A model generated the notes under the pieces. It had not been told where the DNA came from, ran no database searches, and saw nothing but the letters and a program-made list of their open reading frames with translations. The position numbers and the translations under genes were made by a program. 64,000 nucleotides of DNA from Antitrichia curtipendula (lineage: Eukaryota > Streptophyta > Bryopsida > Hypnales > Leucodontaceae), in NCBI GenBank assembly GCA_951230915.1, contig OX579636.1, forward strand, positions 45,263,912 through 45,327,911, read 5' to 3'. Within the stretch, counting starts at the first letter, position 1; every line of letters starts with the position of its first letter. Below, piece after piece: positions 1 to 13,887 of the stretch.

Positions 1-58
1 TCTTAATAATAGTAACTAGGCTCAGTAGCAAAAAGTGGCGATTTTGAGTGTACCTACT
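1..58. repeat. End fragment of a MITE-like repeat
   Basis: Bases 25-58 resemble the right end of the complete element at 48061-48338: a run like AGCAAAAAGTGGCG followed by GTGTACCTAC. Only this end lies in the window, directly abutting the TTAA-bounded repeat at 59. Confidence 0.45.
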
Positions 59-654
59 TTAACCCCTAAAACCCTGCTTGTCCCCTCGGTAGACAATTTG
101 GGTCCAGGTAGGTTCCTATTGTCTCAATTTGAAGTGAAAATTTGTGAGATTTTTTGAGGTTGTGTAGCTTTGCAAAAGCTTTGTGGATATATAATTTTTG
201 TTTCAATTGGATGCCGGATGAAAAAGTTATGCCACAACGAGCAAGAAATGGAGATTGGCGGGCAGTCCAAAAAAAAATTACAAAAAGTCAAAATAGTTTT
301 TTTTGAATTTTTTTCCTAAAAGATTATGTTCTTATCTATACGTAAAGCTTTGATTCATTCTCTTTGGACTAGGGATGAGAAAGTTATGGACAATCTTAGT
401 TTTTCGGGCAATTTAAGCATCTTCTTGAAAAAAAACTTTTTGTACGACTTTGAATGCTAATATCTTCCAATCTGTACGGTTAAATTTGATGAATTTTTTT
501 ATTACATGATCTCAGACAAGTTAAGTACGAGATCCTATGGTTAAATTCCCAAAAAAACAAAAAAAATTGTTTTCCTTAAATGAATACAACAGAAGTGGTA
601 GTTTTGAGTGTTTTTTGGCAGAAAACACCCTCGAGGTTTTAGGGGTTTACTTAA
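59..654. repeat. TTAA-bounded dispersed repeat, copy 1
   Basis: The left end reads TTAACCCCTAAAACC and the right end is its inverted form, GGTTTTAGGGGTTTA. The interior is AT-rich with the same phrases (loss-of-function ORFs only) found in the copies at 22614, 24207, 60378 and 62973. Short open frames here, such as 537-719, are repeat sequence and not genes. Confidence 0.6.
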
Positions 655-1485
655 TGTATGGGCACTTCAAATGGGATCACAAATCAATAGCTCTATTGTC
701 TACTACTATCTACTACTAGATTCCGTTTGCGTCCTTCGTTCATTATTCAAGCCTTTATCAGACTACATTTAAAGAAAAATTCTCCAGCAGCTGTAGTGTA
801 GCATGCAGTCTACGGCTTTTGAAAGGTGGTTCTTATGTTATGTCCTTCCCTCTGTCTTCTAGACTTTGGCATGGCATGGGTCTCCAACAAAAACAAGGTG
901 ACACATTGACACCGGGCCTTGGCAGTATATGAAACATATATTCCTTAAAAAAAAATTGTACGCAAGGGGCATTGTCAACAATGCATTGTTACCAGGGAGA
1001 AGTCAGAAAAGGAGACCAGTTACGGTCACTTCGACAAGAGATTGTTTTGCATGTATGTATATGGAGATGGAGAAGGAATGGAAAGGATAATGGGTTGAAG
1101 TCTAAGCCTAAGGTTTCGGAGAGCCCAACTCAACCAAAGCCAACTCCTACTTCAATGAAATCCTATTATCTTATAATAAATAAATAAAACCTCAAAATCA
1201 AATATCTCAAATAACTTGTTGTTTATCCCTTTTTATAAGCTTCTATAGATCATAAGATTTTTTGCTTATTTTTTAGAGAAAGATAAATGGATGCGGCATT
1301 TAAAACAGGTGATTTCATAGTTTTTCAAGCAATATTGAATTAATTATGATTTTTTAAAGTTTTGGTCCTAGCCACCTATGTATGACAATAGGTCTGGAAA
1401 AATGAGTACATATGCGGCCTATAGAAGGAAATGGGGAAACCAAGAATAAGCATGGGAATTTGCAATAAGTAGCATGCCAGGGGCC
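655..1485. other. Intergenic, nothing recognised
   Basis: Mixed composition with a few short open frames on both strands. None shows a domain, splice structure or codon pattern that I can support. Confidence 0.5.
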
Positions 1486-3018
1486 TTAATCCCTTAAGTT
1501 CCTTGACTATATTTTCCCCCAAAACGCTTTAAAACTGCCATTTTGAGCACAAGTACCAAATTTGGGAAAAAATACATTTTTTGATACATGTAACCACTGG
1601 ATTTTTGTAGTACGCTAATTTGAAAAGATGTAGAAAAAATTTCAGAATTTCCAACCATGTGAATTGCATGATATTAGCATTGAATTGATAAAAATCATTT
1701 TTTGGTCTTTGCAAAAAACTAGGCAGCTGCACTTCACAAGGTCATGTGACAAAAGCACACTACCATTGTCCAAAATTATAGTCACAACAAAGTTTTTGTA
1801 TAAGATGAAAGTTTGGTGTCAATTTTCTTATAGTTTTTGTGACTTAAAAAATAAATAAAAAATGGATCAGGAGTTGACAATTGCATAACAAAAAGTGAAT
1901 TCCATCTATCAATTGAATGTATAGAGTACAAACATTAAATATTTGTATTGTCACATATTCATGTTTAGCATTGTTGTATTTTTTTTTTGCCTAGTTTGGG
2001 GTTTCATTCTTACAATTCAAAGAGTTAAATCCAATGCTCTAATATTTAGGTACTTAGACTAGACACTTAATTAGTGTTTTAGGACCTATATAAGAAAATA
2101 TACTAGCAAATGTGTGATTTTAGTATGAGAGCCAAATTTTGACTTTAAATTATTAAAAAATAAAATTAATTTGGAAATCTATGAAAAGACCTTTTGATTC
2201 AGATGGACAACACTGAATTTTGGTATGAATGACATTTTGGCTCTATTTAATAGCAAATTGCATACATTTTGTACCAATTTTGGTACATTTTGTACTAGTT
2301 TTTATTGGATTGTATATTCAGTAGGGGGGCGACTATAGCGTGCGATCACCTCACATTTATATGAAAAAAAATATAAAAATGGTGTTTACTCTTTGCCTTC
2401 ATTCTTCAGGGCAAGTTGTCTACATGTTTGAAAAAAATTCAAATCATTTGGAATTGTACAACATATAGGAAAAAAATAGTAAGTAGAAAGAAGTAAAGAA
2501 TGACTCAAAATACTAAATTGTTAAGAAGTTAATTATGGAATTGAAAAATGCCAATCCCAGTGGTTGTAATGTTGTAATAAACAATCTACATCCTATAATT
2601 TTTTTTTTTTTCAAAAGTATAAAAAATTGAATGAAATAAATGATTTCAAAGTTTATTTTACAGTAGAGAATTCATAATTGCCCGCCAACTAAAATTCCTT
2701 ATAACTTTTGGCTCATTGATTGAAATAGAATGATTCAAAGCTTTTCACGTATACATAAATTTAAAAAATCAGTCTTAAATTTTTTTTCTAAAAAAGTTGA
2801 TTTTTTATGATATGCCCAAACTGCCTAGATGACATATTAGGCCATACCTTTTGACTCACATTTTTAAATGTCATAAAATTTTGTTTACATGGAAGATATT
2901 CCTTGTCCACAACTTTTATTAAAATTTGGGCCTAAAATATGCAAATATCTAGTCATAAGTACCTGCTCAAAATTGCTATGTTGCTAAAAATAGCAAATTG
3001 GTCCTTTAGGGGTTACAA
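1486..3018. repeat. Composite of AT-rich dispersed repeats
   Basis: It begins TTAATCCCTTAAG and ends CCTTTAGGGGTTA, the end motifs of the TTAA-bounded family. The segment 2385-3018 (starting near CTTCATTCTTC) is a diverged copy of 35222-35860. The 1.5-kb length suggests two nested or adjacent copies. Confidence 0.5.
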
Positions 3019-3560
3019 CAACCATATTTGTATCCAATCAATTTTCAAATTTTGCATTCTCCAAATCAACTAGTTGGCTTGTCAGTTTATTATTTAAATA
3101 CAAAAATGCCCACGTATCATGACATTTATAAATGAACCTTCCCACATGCTTTAACCATCCACATTTAAACCTTAAAGTGATCTTTGACACCCTTTAAGTT
3201 GCTCCCACTTTATCTTTAGTCTATAAATAGTCTGTCACATATCCATTTTAGGACCACTTGAAGTTCATTTCATACCTAATTAAAGGGATCATTTGAAGAA
3301 GATAAGCACTTTTAGAGCATACTACTATAGATATCATATGCTTAAAAGTTATGAACTCAAAGGCCAAAACTTTCTTTGGTAGATGTTCTATAATTGTTTC
3401 TTCAACATACATACATATTGATTTTGGAGATGTACACAAAGTGATGATGGCAGTTCTAGGTAGCGTGCGATTTTGGGTGTACGTATCCACCTTTTATACA
3501 AGACCGCTAGAGTAGCTTATACCTTGGTGAATTGAAAAAACTATTGTTTTTTTGTTTTTC
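3019..3560. other. AT-rich intergenic stretch
   Basis: No gene, tandem repeat or end motif could be supported here. The minus-strand open frame 3248-3490 has no recognisable feature. Confidence 0.45.
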
Positions 3561-3564
3561 TTCC

Positions 3565-4870
3565 AGCAACAGAATATCCTTTGGCCGATAGTGTCCGGGA
3601 CGTCAGCACGCAATCTGGCTATCCCAATCCTTGGGTGGCTAACAGGCAAACCGCCGTCCGAGAGAAGACTCCGTCACTCGATCAGCATCAACTCCACCAT
3701 CACGTTCTGATCGTCGTAGCGTATTGTATCCCCAGAAAGCTTATCTCTCGGAGACTACAAGTATCAAAAGTTGGAATGTATCGGCACTGGATGGCTGTGG
3801 AATGCTTAACTTAATTACTTGCAGACGCACGCATGGGTCCGTCATTTTACCCGGTCCACGACGCACCCACAATCTGACGGACTGCAGGGGAGAAGCAGCA
3901 TCTGGATGCCGGAGTGATACTGAATTGACGTCGTCAATTACGACCATAACTCTTTTAAGTTCGCAGTAGCAGTAAGCTTGCTGGTCTTGTAAAATGGATG
4001 ACTTGTTGTTAGTAAACAAGAGTTGCTAGTTCATTCCCAACAAACAAGCTTGTGTGAGCTTGAAGATAAAAGCTTGATAACTTGGGGCACAGTCCCACAA
4101 GGTAGCTACGTGGAGTTGACAGAATCTCCTTTTTCGTGCTTTTTTCCAGGAATGGAAGCCATGTCACGGGTGTCCAGAATCTGGCATTCCTAGACAACTC
4201 CACAGTCTACACTCTACAACACTAGGCTTGACTTGTTCTAGAAGCGCCATCCTTTTTTGCCCGTGGTTGGGGCTTTTCTCTTGCTCGGAAATTGCTGTGG
4301 TGGTTTCCCTTTTGGGGAGTCTCCCTGCTGGCTGCTGCCTGCCAGCGCGGGCCGGCGTCTAGAAACAAGGACTAGGGTTTTTGGATGTACAGTAAAAGCT
4401 TTAGTCCAGATAGATAGACAGACAGACGGGGCGGGACGGAGGTCTTGCCCACCTCAGCAGATGCTTGCGGATGCCGTGAGATTATTGTATCATTTGTGCG
4501 GTACAAGGCATGGAAAATTGTTGCAAATCCGTCCGTCAGTCCGGCGGGGGCTGAGTGTACTCTCTTAGCTACTCCCGTGCCAACTCACTGGAATGGAGGT
4601 CGGTGGACTTTGGTTTTGGGCTTCCTGGAGGAAGTTCGGTACGTGACAGTCGCACTGGTATCAATGGCATGTGTCCGTCATTGCCACAATTCAATCTCAC
4701 AAAACACCTGGACTCAAAAAACCCTTCTTAGATGCACAAGAATCTTCTTTGGGTCGGTTGTTGAAGGCTTCAGTTTCTTTTGAGCTTCAAGTTTTTCACA
4801 CTCACAAGCGGAGAGTGACATTAGGTTTTGGGCGTGTGTGGAAATCTCATTTCAAGGTGGATTTCTAACC
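3565..4870. other. GC-richer segment, possible gene relic or promoter
   Basis: Composition shifts abruptly from the AT-rich surroundings. A splice-acceptor-like tract (pyrimidines then TTCCAG at about 3567) precedes an open plus-strand frame of about 80 codons to 3814, with no recognised domain. Overlapping frames on both strands around 3.7-4.8 kb are mutually exclusive. The segment could be a decayed exon, a leader or promoter, or captured DNA inside a transposon. I do not recognise a product. Confidence 0.3.
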
Positions 4871-7800
4871 CTAAAAAATCTGGAGAAGCTCAATTCTTGA
4901 AGCACATGGGTTTTTTATTTTGTTTTTTTCTGTGTATATTTGAAGTAGAAGGTGCCAAAATTGAGGTAAACAACAGTGTAAAAAAGTTTGCAATCATGCA
5001 TAGATGGATTCAATGACATATAGCACTCCCAACTTAGATCATTGTTGTACTTCCCACATGTCTCAGAAGCTTCAAAATGATAATGATTGTATTTGAAGTA
5101 TACGTTGTCGCATTTGAATATGGAAAGGTTTTGATGTTAAATTGACATATACATAAAAGATCCCAATTGTTGAATTGTCAATATAATGGTATAAGTCTTA
5201 TCATATTATAGTACATTGTCCATATTCTATGAATCGAATACATTACTATATACATGATTTTCATTATATCTTCAAGGATTAATGCCTCTTCTTCTTCAAG
5301 TAAGTTAATCCCCTTTGTCTTGGTTCTCCATTGTCACTCATATCTTTAGACACATACTCTTATGCCGACCTTGTACACTATTTTTCTTGCAATGAATTTC
5401 TTTCATTTTCACACCAATAAATAAAACAATGTAAACTATTTTTTTAACTACATTTTTTATCTCATGCAATTCTAATATGCAAAAATATTATTTACACCTT
5501 TAAGGACTGAGTGTAAATTTTTTAACCAATAAGACAAATTTGTCATCTAATGCTAATTTGTTGAAATAAAATACTTCTATAATTTTGCACATAGTTTTGT
5601 ACATAGGAAATTTTGTTGAAATGGCGGTATTTTTGGGTGTCATTTTTAGACCGCCTGATATGAATCATAAAAGTGGCATTTGGGACAAGTATAGATTTCA
5701 AAAATCTTGAACCTATATAAATTTTAGAAATATAGGATTAATATAGATTTTAGACGACGCATTTGAATTGTAAAAGTGCCATCTAGGACAATTGTAGATT
5801 TTAGACATCTAAAAATGATGTAGATTTCAAACATCTAGGACAATTGTATATTTTAGACATCTAAAAATGATGTAGATTTCAAACATCTAGGACTGATGTA
5901 TATTTCAGATTGTCCAATCTAAACCATTAAAACTACCAAAATTGCAGAATGGTGCCATTTTAATGAAGATTTTCATGTATGTATTCGAGTAATTGTAATA
6001 CATATATGTTCATAATTATTTGAATAGTGCAATTTACATAGACAAAATCATGCATTTGTAACTCATAATTTGTAAAGCAATATAAATTTTAACACTCACA
6101 TTTTTAAAATATGTTGTGATCTTTTAGTATGATATCTACAACCTTAATATCAAATAAAGTATTAAAAAAAATGTCAAAATTAATATTGATAATTCTATCG
6201 TTTTTAGTAACAAAGGGTCATTAAGGAGGTCATAATAAGGGCCCATATTTTTTTGTTATTAGATTTGACAATTTAGAACACACATTTAAATAATAATATA
6301 GAAAAAAATTACAATTTTGATATTTTAGGTATCACAGTCTAACTATTGGAAATTTATCATGCCTAATTCAAAGAGGTGAAAATAAAATGTATCTTAGAAA
6401 CTATAAAGACATTATATGCATCGCCCATGTAGAAGTTCAAATGGACTTTTCATTTATGGAAAATGGTATCGATCTTGGGCCAAGTTACCAAGTATGAATA
6501 CAACTCAGACACAAAGCCTCTTTTGCAACAAATCAATGCTTGGAGAACTATAGTTATCACTTTGCATTGATTTGGTGTAAAATACCCTTCGTTATTTGCA
6601 TTCATAAATATTTTGATGTCTTTCTTGTTATGCAATATAAAGAATATTAGAAGGTTCACCAAGGTGAATATGAATATTGATAACAAATTAAAGTTTTTGG
6701 AATATTTTTTCAATTTGTATTTCAAAGGAAAAATCAAATTATTTCTTCATTGCATTACTTTCAACAGTCTTCAAATTGATATAAGTCACTAATATATTTT
6801 CCAGAATGTGATTTAGAACACAAATACATTCACAATAGTTTTGGATTGTAAATTATAGTAAGATCTTGATAATATAATAAGTAAATTCTCAATGTCACAT
6901 TATGAGGTATATAATCCTCCAATATTGCAGAACTTTATGGTCAAATATGACATATCAAAGAGGTTCAAATCTCAATCTACTTCCTTCAAGAAGACTTGGT
7001 GTAGAAAACTTTATTAGTTATATTTGAATTCATGCAAGAACTGAAATCAAGAACTAAAGCTAAAAGTTAGAGATTAGAGTACTTGCATTCTTGCATACAA
7101 ATAGGCTAAAATGTAGCCCAAGTAGATGAAAAATACTTTAAGCTCATTTAAATATTTTCCAATCATTCCATCTTATGTAATTGCTAAAAAAACCATGCCA
7201 AATTCAGGTTAAATCATTTTTTTCCAATACTTCAATTGTAATTGGTTAATTCATTATGTATGACACATTTTGTTATTCACAATTATGTGTCAAACAAAAA
7301 GTTAAAGAACTCATTAAATATAGATTTGAAATTTTAGTGTAATAATTTAAGCCCAAGAGGTTGCAAAAGCTCTTAGCCAATTCCTTCTACCCCAAGTCTC
7401 ACTTCTACAAGTCCTAATTTAAGGACAAATGCCAACTTTTTGAATTGTAGAAGACCAATAAAATATATAATACGTGGTATTTAAAAATCTATGAAATAAA
7501 GACCAAAGTCCCAATTCTAATCCCTAACTTATCTCATGTATAGTATTATATGGCAAAAATAGGTTAAAATGGGTCAAAATTTTATTTCAAGGGACACTTT
7601 ACTAGTAGAGTTTGTGATGGACAAATTGGATTATAAAATTAACCAATGAGGATGTTTTAATCTCGTGTTTTCCTTTGAGCATTGCACTTGGATGTCCCAA
7701 GATACAACCAAAATGAATAACAAGTGTTGCTTACCTTTGAAAACAACCTCCTGTAGGGCCTTTATCCTACCACATCAAGCAATGGTTCCTCAAATTTAAA

Positions 7801-7876
7801 ACTTTTCTTGATTTTTCCAATGTTCCAATTGCTATGAATCATTTTAACTACTTTTGAGACATATTTGATGATTGCG
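4871..7876. other. AT-rich intergenic, one short tandem repeat
   Basis: A 52-bp unit is repeated about 2.3 times at 5780-5895 (phase marker ATCTAGGA at 5781, 5833 and 5885). The rest is AT-rich without a supportable gene. The minus-strand frame 6450-6737 encodes a Lys/Phe/Ile-rich product expected from low-GC DNA and was not called. Confidence 0.5.
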
Positions 7877-7879
7877 TAA

Positions 7880-8165
7880 GAGCACCCACACTGATATGCA
7901 CCAAGGTTATGACAAATGTCAATTTCGGACCCCTCAAAATATTCTCATGACACTCAATCCTAGTGAGTCAAGCCATAGCCCTTGAAATCACTCTTCATAT
8001 GCACTTTATCCTATATTTCACTTAATGATTGCTTAATTGACTATTTGTGAGGGACATTTGGTGAGCATGGGTGAGGGACAAAGATTTTGAGGGTTCTTTA
8101 CAAAATAAAAAATAGATGTAAAATTTTTAGCATGTCACATTTGGTGAGTGCTAGTGCGGATGCTC
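7880..8165. mobile_element. PIF/Harbinger-type MITE with TAA duplication
   Basis: The terminal inverted repeats read GAGCACCCACACT on the left and AGTGCGGATGCTC on the right. Both ends are flanked by TAA (7877-7879 and 8166-8168), the 3-bp target duplication typical of PIF/Harbinger elements. The interior has no coding capacity, so it is non-autonomous. Related ends occur at 47805-47860. Confidence 0.65.
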
Positions 8166-8168
8166 TAA

Positions 8169-10900
8169 TACTGGGAACTTTAAATTGATGGGCTCAAATG
8201 TAGATCTGAAATTTGAGCGGTCCAGTTTCAGTGTTGCAAGGGTGGCAATCCATATGCTCTTAGATCCAGAGCCTTGTAAAGCTACCAAACTTAGTAAGCC
8301 GTCTTTTTTTCATTCTAGGATTTCCAGCTCCTTCTTTGGCCCAAATGAGGATTGCCACCCTGGATTCTTAAGCTCTGTGAGCTGTTTGATAATAAATGAT
8401 GCATCTGGCAACCGTGGAATGAGTTTATAGACAAGCTTGAGAGCTATTTGTGCAGCACAAATTGGTGGGCTGAGTTTACAACTTTTACATCATGCTCCGA
8501 AGCACAATCATGGCTTAACTTAAGTGTCACCATTAATTGTCATGAAAGTGTGCCCTGTGTCCCATTTCACTGCCAAAAAGTGAAAAACTCCAGACCTAAT
8601 AATACTTACTGGTGTTCTCACTGATAAACTCTGAATTGGCTTTTGCTGCATGAAAATCCCACATTTATATCAAAATTGTAGGAAGTGAAGGCAGGGCCAC
8701 AAACACAAACGCTGCAAAACCTATCTTGCAAAAAATGCGTAAACTGTTAAAAGTCTTTTTATACTTGATCTAATTACACTGAAGATCACCTGAATTCTGA
8801 AATTGTCTTGAGTTTTCAATGTTAACAGGCAAGGCACTTGATGAGATTGCACAAGGTTGAAGTATGAAGCTGTTTTTTTGAATGCATTCGTACCAATCTT
8901 TGGATCGTTGATGAACCCAACAATTCCTAACTGGAAATTTCTGTCGAAGACAATCTAAAAGACTTACATACATTGATCTTGTCTCTCCAATTACCAAGAA
9001 TAGAGTATATGACAATTCAGATTCAAACCTTGTGTTGATTAAGGTTGGATCACTCAAAACCTAGTAAACATTTTAGGCATAATTATGATTGTGTGATTGA
9101 CACAAGTTTTTAATCACATCGAATTTAGGTGAATTTGGTGGAAACCCTTCCGTCGCGCGTTTGAAATCTTCACCTGCTATTATTTCGATTTTCTCACTCT
9201 TGGTGTGACTGAATCTCCGTACCCCTGAGAAGACTGTCGAGTGAAGTGAGTCTAACTTAAAACTTGATCAAGGTAATTGCTGTGAGCTGTGGATGGCGAT
9301 GGGTGCAGCCAGCCAGTGTCCACACACACAAGCTAGGCAGCAAATGTGAGAACTGAAGAGCACTGTCCTGTTCCATGTACTTATTAGGGTTCTGACATCG
9401 GCAGTGAGGGTAGGCTCCCATCAGTCCCATGGAACCAAGCCCATGATCCTGGTGCTGGCTTCCACTGAATCCACTCTGTGCACACACATGTTACCACGGG
9501 ATGATGGGTCTCTTATTGTACGTACAGCCGACACCGAAACAATCTCTTAGAGACGTGTACAACACCCTGGAAGGCAGACTCTCCATCTGCAACGGACACT
9601 AGGAGGATCGTTTCCCTCCCCCCCACCCCCCCCACCCCCTACAAGTTTCAAAACACACAGTATTCCTTCATTTTCCCTTTTCGGGATTTCACATACCTCT
9701 TATTACTAGAACCGGTACTCTTCTTGAAAGGTCTCCAAAACAACTTGTACGAGACCGTATAAAAGCGGAGTACTTCAGTTATTTTCGCCGAATCAATAAT
9801 GCATGAAGTACTCCATGGTGTCGATCGCCACCCCATAAGAAACAAAATTCCCCATTTCGAAACAATGGTGAAGGGCATTAAGTCGAAGAGATTACCGCAG
9901 GCAACTGGAATTCTATATTGAACCTGGTTGGGAGAAGTGTAGTAGTACGTAACCCAACCGTGAAGGATCGATGTAGTGAAATTGTGCCGACAGGGTGCAA
10001 GCGCCGCTTACTACTCAATAGCTAGTACACGAACAGCGGCTCGCGCATTGCGTGGTGGAGGCAGGCTCCATCGACCAGTAATTCTTGTGAAAGATCGATC
10101 CAAGTTCTGTAAAAGTACGTAATGAGCAAGAAAATGACACCGTTGTGTAGAATGTAACACAACATCCTTGATTGCTCCTGAACTTTTTTCTCAGAATGCC
10201 AGACAATCTCAAGACCATTATCCAATTTGCAGAAAGCCGACCATACTTTTGACTGCCGGCAGACGGTGGTGCCGGAAGTGGAACGCCTGTGGCTGTGGCT
10301 GTCGTTGTAACTTCATAGTCATAGCACGTGCGATGAGTTCAGTCCCACTGCCAAAGCCCAGTCTGTGGAAGTTGATGCTGCTGCTGATCCATGACAAATT
10401 TATTTCAAGTCAGAGAAACGGTGCAAGTTCCGTCTGACTGATTTCTGCCGTGGCCCCTTAACTTACGATCATCATTGAAAATCCTCACTTTTACATGTGC
10501 TTGAAAACTGTGCATACTGCCCCTCTCTAACCTAACTTCACTTACAGTGAGAGCAACGCGCTCAATCGCAATCGAAAAGTCCTATTCCATCACTGCGAAC
10601 TTACAAGCTTAGCTTCTGAGCTTGCACGGGTTTATTTCCCCGTTGGACTCTGCCTTCGCTTGGTTTACTCGGGAAAATTCCTTCCATAAGGTAGACAAGC
10701 CTATTGCCTTGCAAACTAGCAATCTGAACATCTTGGGCCAACTCCAAGAGGGGTACATATTTTTTTCTCCCGGAGGTGTGTAAGTGTTTCATGAATCAAA
10801 CCCAAGTGGAATTATAAGTTTATGATTAAAATTGTAATTTTTGTGAATTTATGAAGTGGTCTATCCTGAATTACAAAACCATTCATAGAGTGGAGCCATG
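8169..10900. other. Moderate-GC region without a recognised gene
   Basis: Several 60-95 codon frames occur on both strands (for example 8770-9057 minus, 9648-9878 minus, 10168-10437 plus), but they overlap each other and show no domain. A C-rich tract lies at about 9616-9640. The GC rise at 9.1-10.8 kb could be a promoter or a decayed gene; nothing stronger can be said. Confidence 0.35.
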
Positions 10901-10967
10901 GCTACATCCTATAACCAACCCATATTAACTTCTCTCCATGTATCCTATGATATTTAAGTTTTCACCA

Positions 10968-11880
10968 CTAACCCCTAAAGTTCCAAGGTCTCTCTTCCAT
11001 CAAAAAATACTCAAAACAACCATTTCTATAGCAAAGAGCAAAAAATAAATTTGAAATGTCTTTTTTTTGCATATCCAACCGAAGGATCTTATAATAGACT
11101 AGTATAAGAATGTGTGGAAGAAACTTTACAAACTTTGACTGCGTAGATTGCAAGATATTTGCCTTTAAGTGAAGGAAACAAGTTTTTTTGCACCTTGCTT
11201 GACTACATTTTAAGCTTTGGACCTTCATAACTTATAATTTTTGCTCTAATGATTTTGAATTTCTAATTTTATATGAGAAAAAATTGAGTTGAAAGTCTAG
11301 GAAAAAAAATTCAAAAAACACACACTTAGTTTCCACTCATTAAAAAATTGTTAAGTACAAGTAGGTTCAAAATTGAAGGAAAATCTAAATCGTTAATAGC
11401 TCTAAGATGGAATTGAAATATACTAATATCAACGGTGAGATTTTCCTAGCAAGAAATCTTAAACTTGTGAAACCTTTTTTATGGAAAAAATGTAAAAATT
11501 GAGATCAGAAATGAATCTTACAAGTTGTTTTTTCAAGAAGATGTTATGATTGCTCCCAAAACAAGATTATTCATAACTTTCACATATCAAATCCAAATGG
11601 AATAAATCAAAGCTTCCCATGTACAAAAAATACAATCTATACAATTAAAAACTAATTTTTTACTTTAAGTTCTTTTGAAGGTATTTTTTGGCCCACTGAA
11701 TTGAAAAAGGGCTTTTTGTGCCATAACTTTTGATATTGGACTTTGGACTTTGGACTAAAATATTGTACTAATGATGTAAAGCAATGATGCAAACAATGAT
11801 GTAAGAGTTTGGTGCAAATAGAGAGGGCTATAATCACAAAATAATTGTACATGATACTTAGTCGCATTTCAGCTAGTTGT
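10968..11880. repeat. TTAA-family repeat, degenerate copy
   Basis: Starts CTAACCCCTAAAGTTCC and then follows the same order of phrases as 22614-23545: 'cattactatagcaaagag'-like text near 11030, then 'atctaaccg..atctta..tagtataagaatgtgtgg' near 11080, then 'agattgcaagata'. The right end is eroded, and no clean inverted end was found. Confidence 0.5.
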
Positions 11881-12042
11881 GGTGGACACGTTTCTCTTCA
11901 TTCTAAGATGAAACCCTAAAGGATGATAATGACAACACTTCTTCCATCATCTACAAGAAGTTCTTCATTTTCTACCTTAAACAAATAATAGTCCCTAATA
12001 GTTGCAATGTCTTCTACCACTTAGTTTATTTCACACTTCAAA

Positions 12043-12560
12043 CACTAGAAGAAAATCGTGTCTGCCACAATTGATATTTGACAACTACTTTGCAACTAAA
12101 TGTCCTATACAACTGCACTGCAACCATAATCCCTCCCTATTTGCACTGACTTTGACGTGTATATTGTTGTAGTTACAAAGGAGTCTTAGAATGAAGTGTA
12201 GGATTACACGAGGGTAATAGAGTTGTCATTTAGAATTACTGTGAGGTATTTTACATCCAATATTCATCATAGTTGTCAATGTGAACAACTTTGCAGTCGC
12301 ATATTATCTAAATTTGACTTGAAAATGACTAAATTGTGACTAGAATTTGACTAGAATTTGACTTGAAAACAAGTAGTCTACAACTAGAAAATTATTAGGA
12401 ACTGTAAAATGATAGAAGTCGTTTTCTAGTTGTTTTGTAGTCATTTTCATAGTTGTTTTGTTGTCATTTCCTAATTGTTTTTATAGTTGTTTAGTAGTTG
12501 TTCCCTAGTTGTTTTCAAATCATGTTTTGATTGTCTTATATCAATTGTCCCATATCAATT
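12043..12560 (-). mobile_element. CACTA element, end fragment
   Basis: Begins CACTAGAAGAAAATCGTGTC. The first 500 bp are an inverted, diverged copy of 28495-29130, the right half of the complete CACTA element at 27871-29130. Homology runs to about 12560 and then stops. No second CACTA terminus was seen nearby, so this is a truncated copy. Confidence 0.6.
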
Positions 12561-12961
12561 GGATGGAAGTATGCTAGACCCCATACACTTTTGGCAAAAC
12601 TAGAATGTACAAAATTTGCAAAAAGTACTAAAAAGGTACTAAAATGTACTAAATTATGTGAAAAAATAGTGTTATCAAAATTTTGATGGATAGCCATCCT
12701 AAAGCGGCTTGTGGGCATCCAGATTCCAAAAATTGATCACAAAAAAACGTACTTTTTAACAAAGTTATTATGTTCCAAAAAAATCAGCACTATTTTGTAG
12801 ATCTTTGTGAAATATGTGACGTAGTTAGAAATTTGAATGTAGATTTGGGTAGAGAATCATTTGATGTGTCATGAGAAGAAAAGGTAGTTGAATTTTTTTT
12901 TCCATAGCTCCTCTAAAGTACTTTTTTGTGATTTGTAATACTATAACATTTTGAGACCTTT

Positions 12962-13083
12962 GTACAAAAGTACTTATTGCAGAACATGAAACGAGTTTCT
13001 CATCGAATCTAGACATGGTCATGGGTACTTAATGTTCCCTAGTTGTTTACAAAAGTACTTATTGCAGAACATGAAACGAGTAT
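12962..13083. repeat. Direct repeat of about 35 bp, two copies
   Basis: The phrase ACAAAAGTACTTATTGCAGA with its downstream GAAACGAGT occurs at about 12963 and again at about 13048, period 85 bp. It looks like a local duplication at the border between the CACTA fragment and the HAD-like relic. Confidence 0.6.
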
Positions 13084-13094
13084 ATGGAGAAGTA

Positions 13095-13887
13095 CTATTT
13101 CTTCCTATGTCTCTCCGGTTCAATCACTGGTCTCATCCTCGGCAAGACAAAACAAGACCCAAAATTATTGGCGGACTCCTTCATGCCACCTAACACTCCA
13201 TCTGCAAGATGGGACTCAGGAGGCAAAGGGGGCACGCCAATGCGGTTCGCATCAACGAACTTGCGCAAGCAACCAAGTGGACATTCCTCATGAAGTCGCC
13301 TCAACCACGGAACATTAAACTGCCCAACAATACTTTGTCCCCAAGCATCTCATGATTCCAACTCTCAAGGAATATCGCATTCCCGTTCTCATTGAGGATG
13401 CTCTTTTGTGGAGAGTTGTCAATGAAAAGAATATTGTCCTTGCTAAAGGACGTTGGATCATCAGGGTCTAGGAACAATTGCTCTTTAAGCACTTTGAGAA
13501 GTAGGATCTTCCAAGGGCTTCTAGTCTGTTTAAGGTATTTTTCTTTGGACACTTCTGTCATCTTGCACTGTTCTTGGCCTAGGATATCAAATGGCGCCTT
13601 GTTGTTTTGGAACAAGAAACCAGCAACAGGTTCCACAATCTTCTTCAACATGGAGCTCCAGACTACAATGCGATTCGAGATCCCAGAAATCTCGTCTAAG
13701 AATTCCCTCAAGTTGGGACAAACAAAGATGGCCTTCAGCTCAATGATAGTGGGGATTCATTCGGAAAATATATTTTTGTGTATTGTGTGATGCCATTGTT
13801 TCAAAAATGGCCTTTGAAACAAGCACTCACACAGTACTCCGTTCAAATCAAATACGACATTCAACCACTTCTGCCGTGGTTGAGAAA
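13095..13887 (-). pseudogene. FCP1/NIF-like HAD phosphatase relic
   Basis: Reading the minus strand from an acceptor-like CTAG at 13888, the frame contains FDLNGVL (HAD motif I, usually DxDx[T/V], here with Asn at the second Asp). It continues with CPNLREFLD, VVWSSMLKK (motif II region) and NILFIDNSPQ then NAIFLESW (motif III/IV region). This order is that of the FCP1/NIF (NLI-interacting-factor) phosphatase domain of plant proteins. An in-frame TGA lies at 13757-13759. Near 13310 the frame shifts by one, after which a C-terminal continuation runs to 13095. The N-terminal part of the gene and its ATG are not visible. The family dephosphorylates Ser residues of protein partners such as the RNA polymerase II tail; this copy is probably inactive. 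It lies downstream of, and on the same strand as, the ParB/methylase-like relic, but no shared transcript can be shown. Confidence 0.7.

Noticed and set aside
13392..13790. Plus-strand frame of 132 codons
   Set aside because: Antisense to the FCP1-like domain, whose motifs are all on the minus strand.
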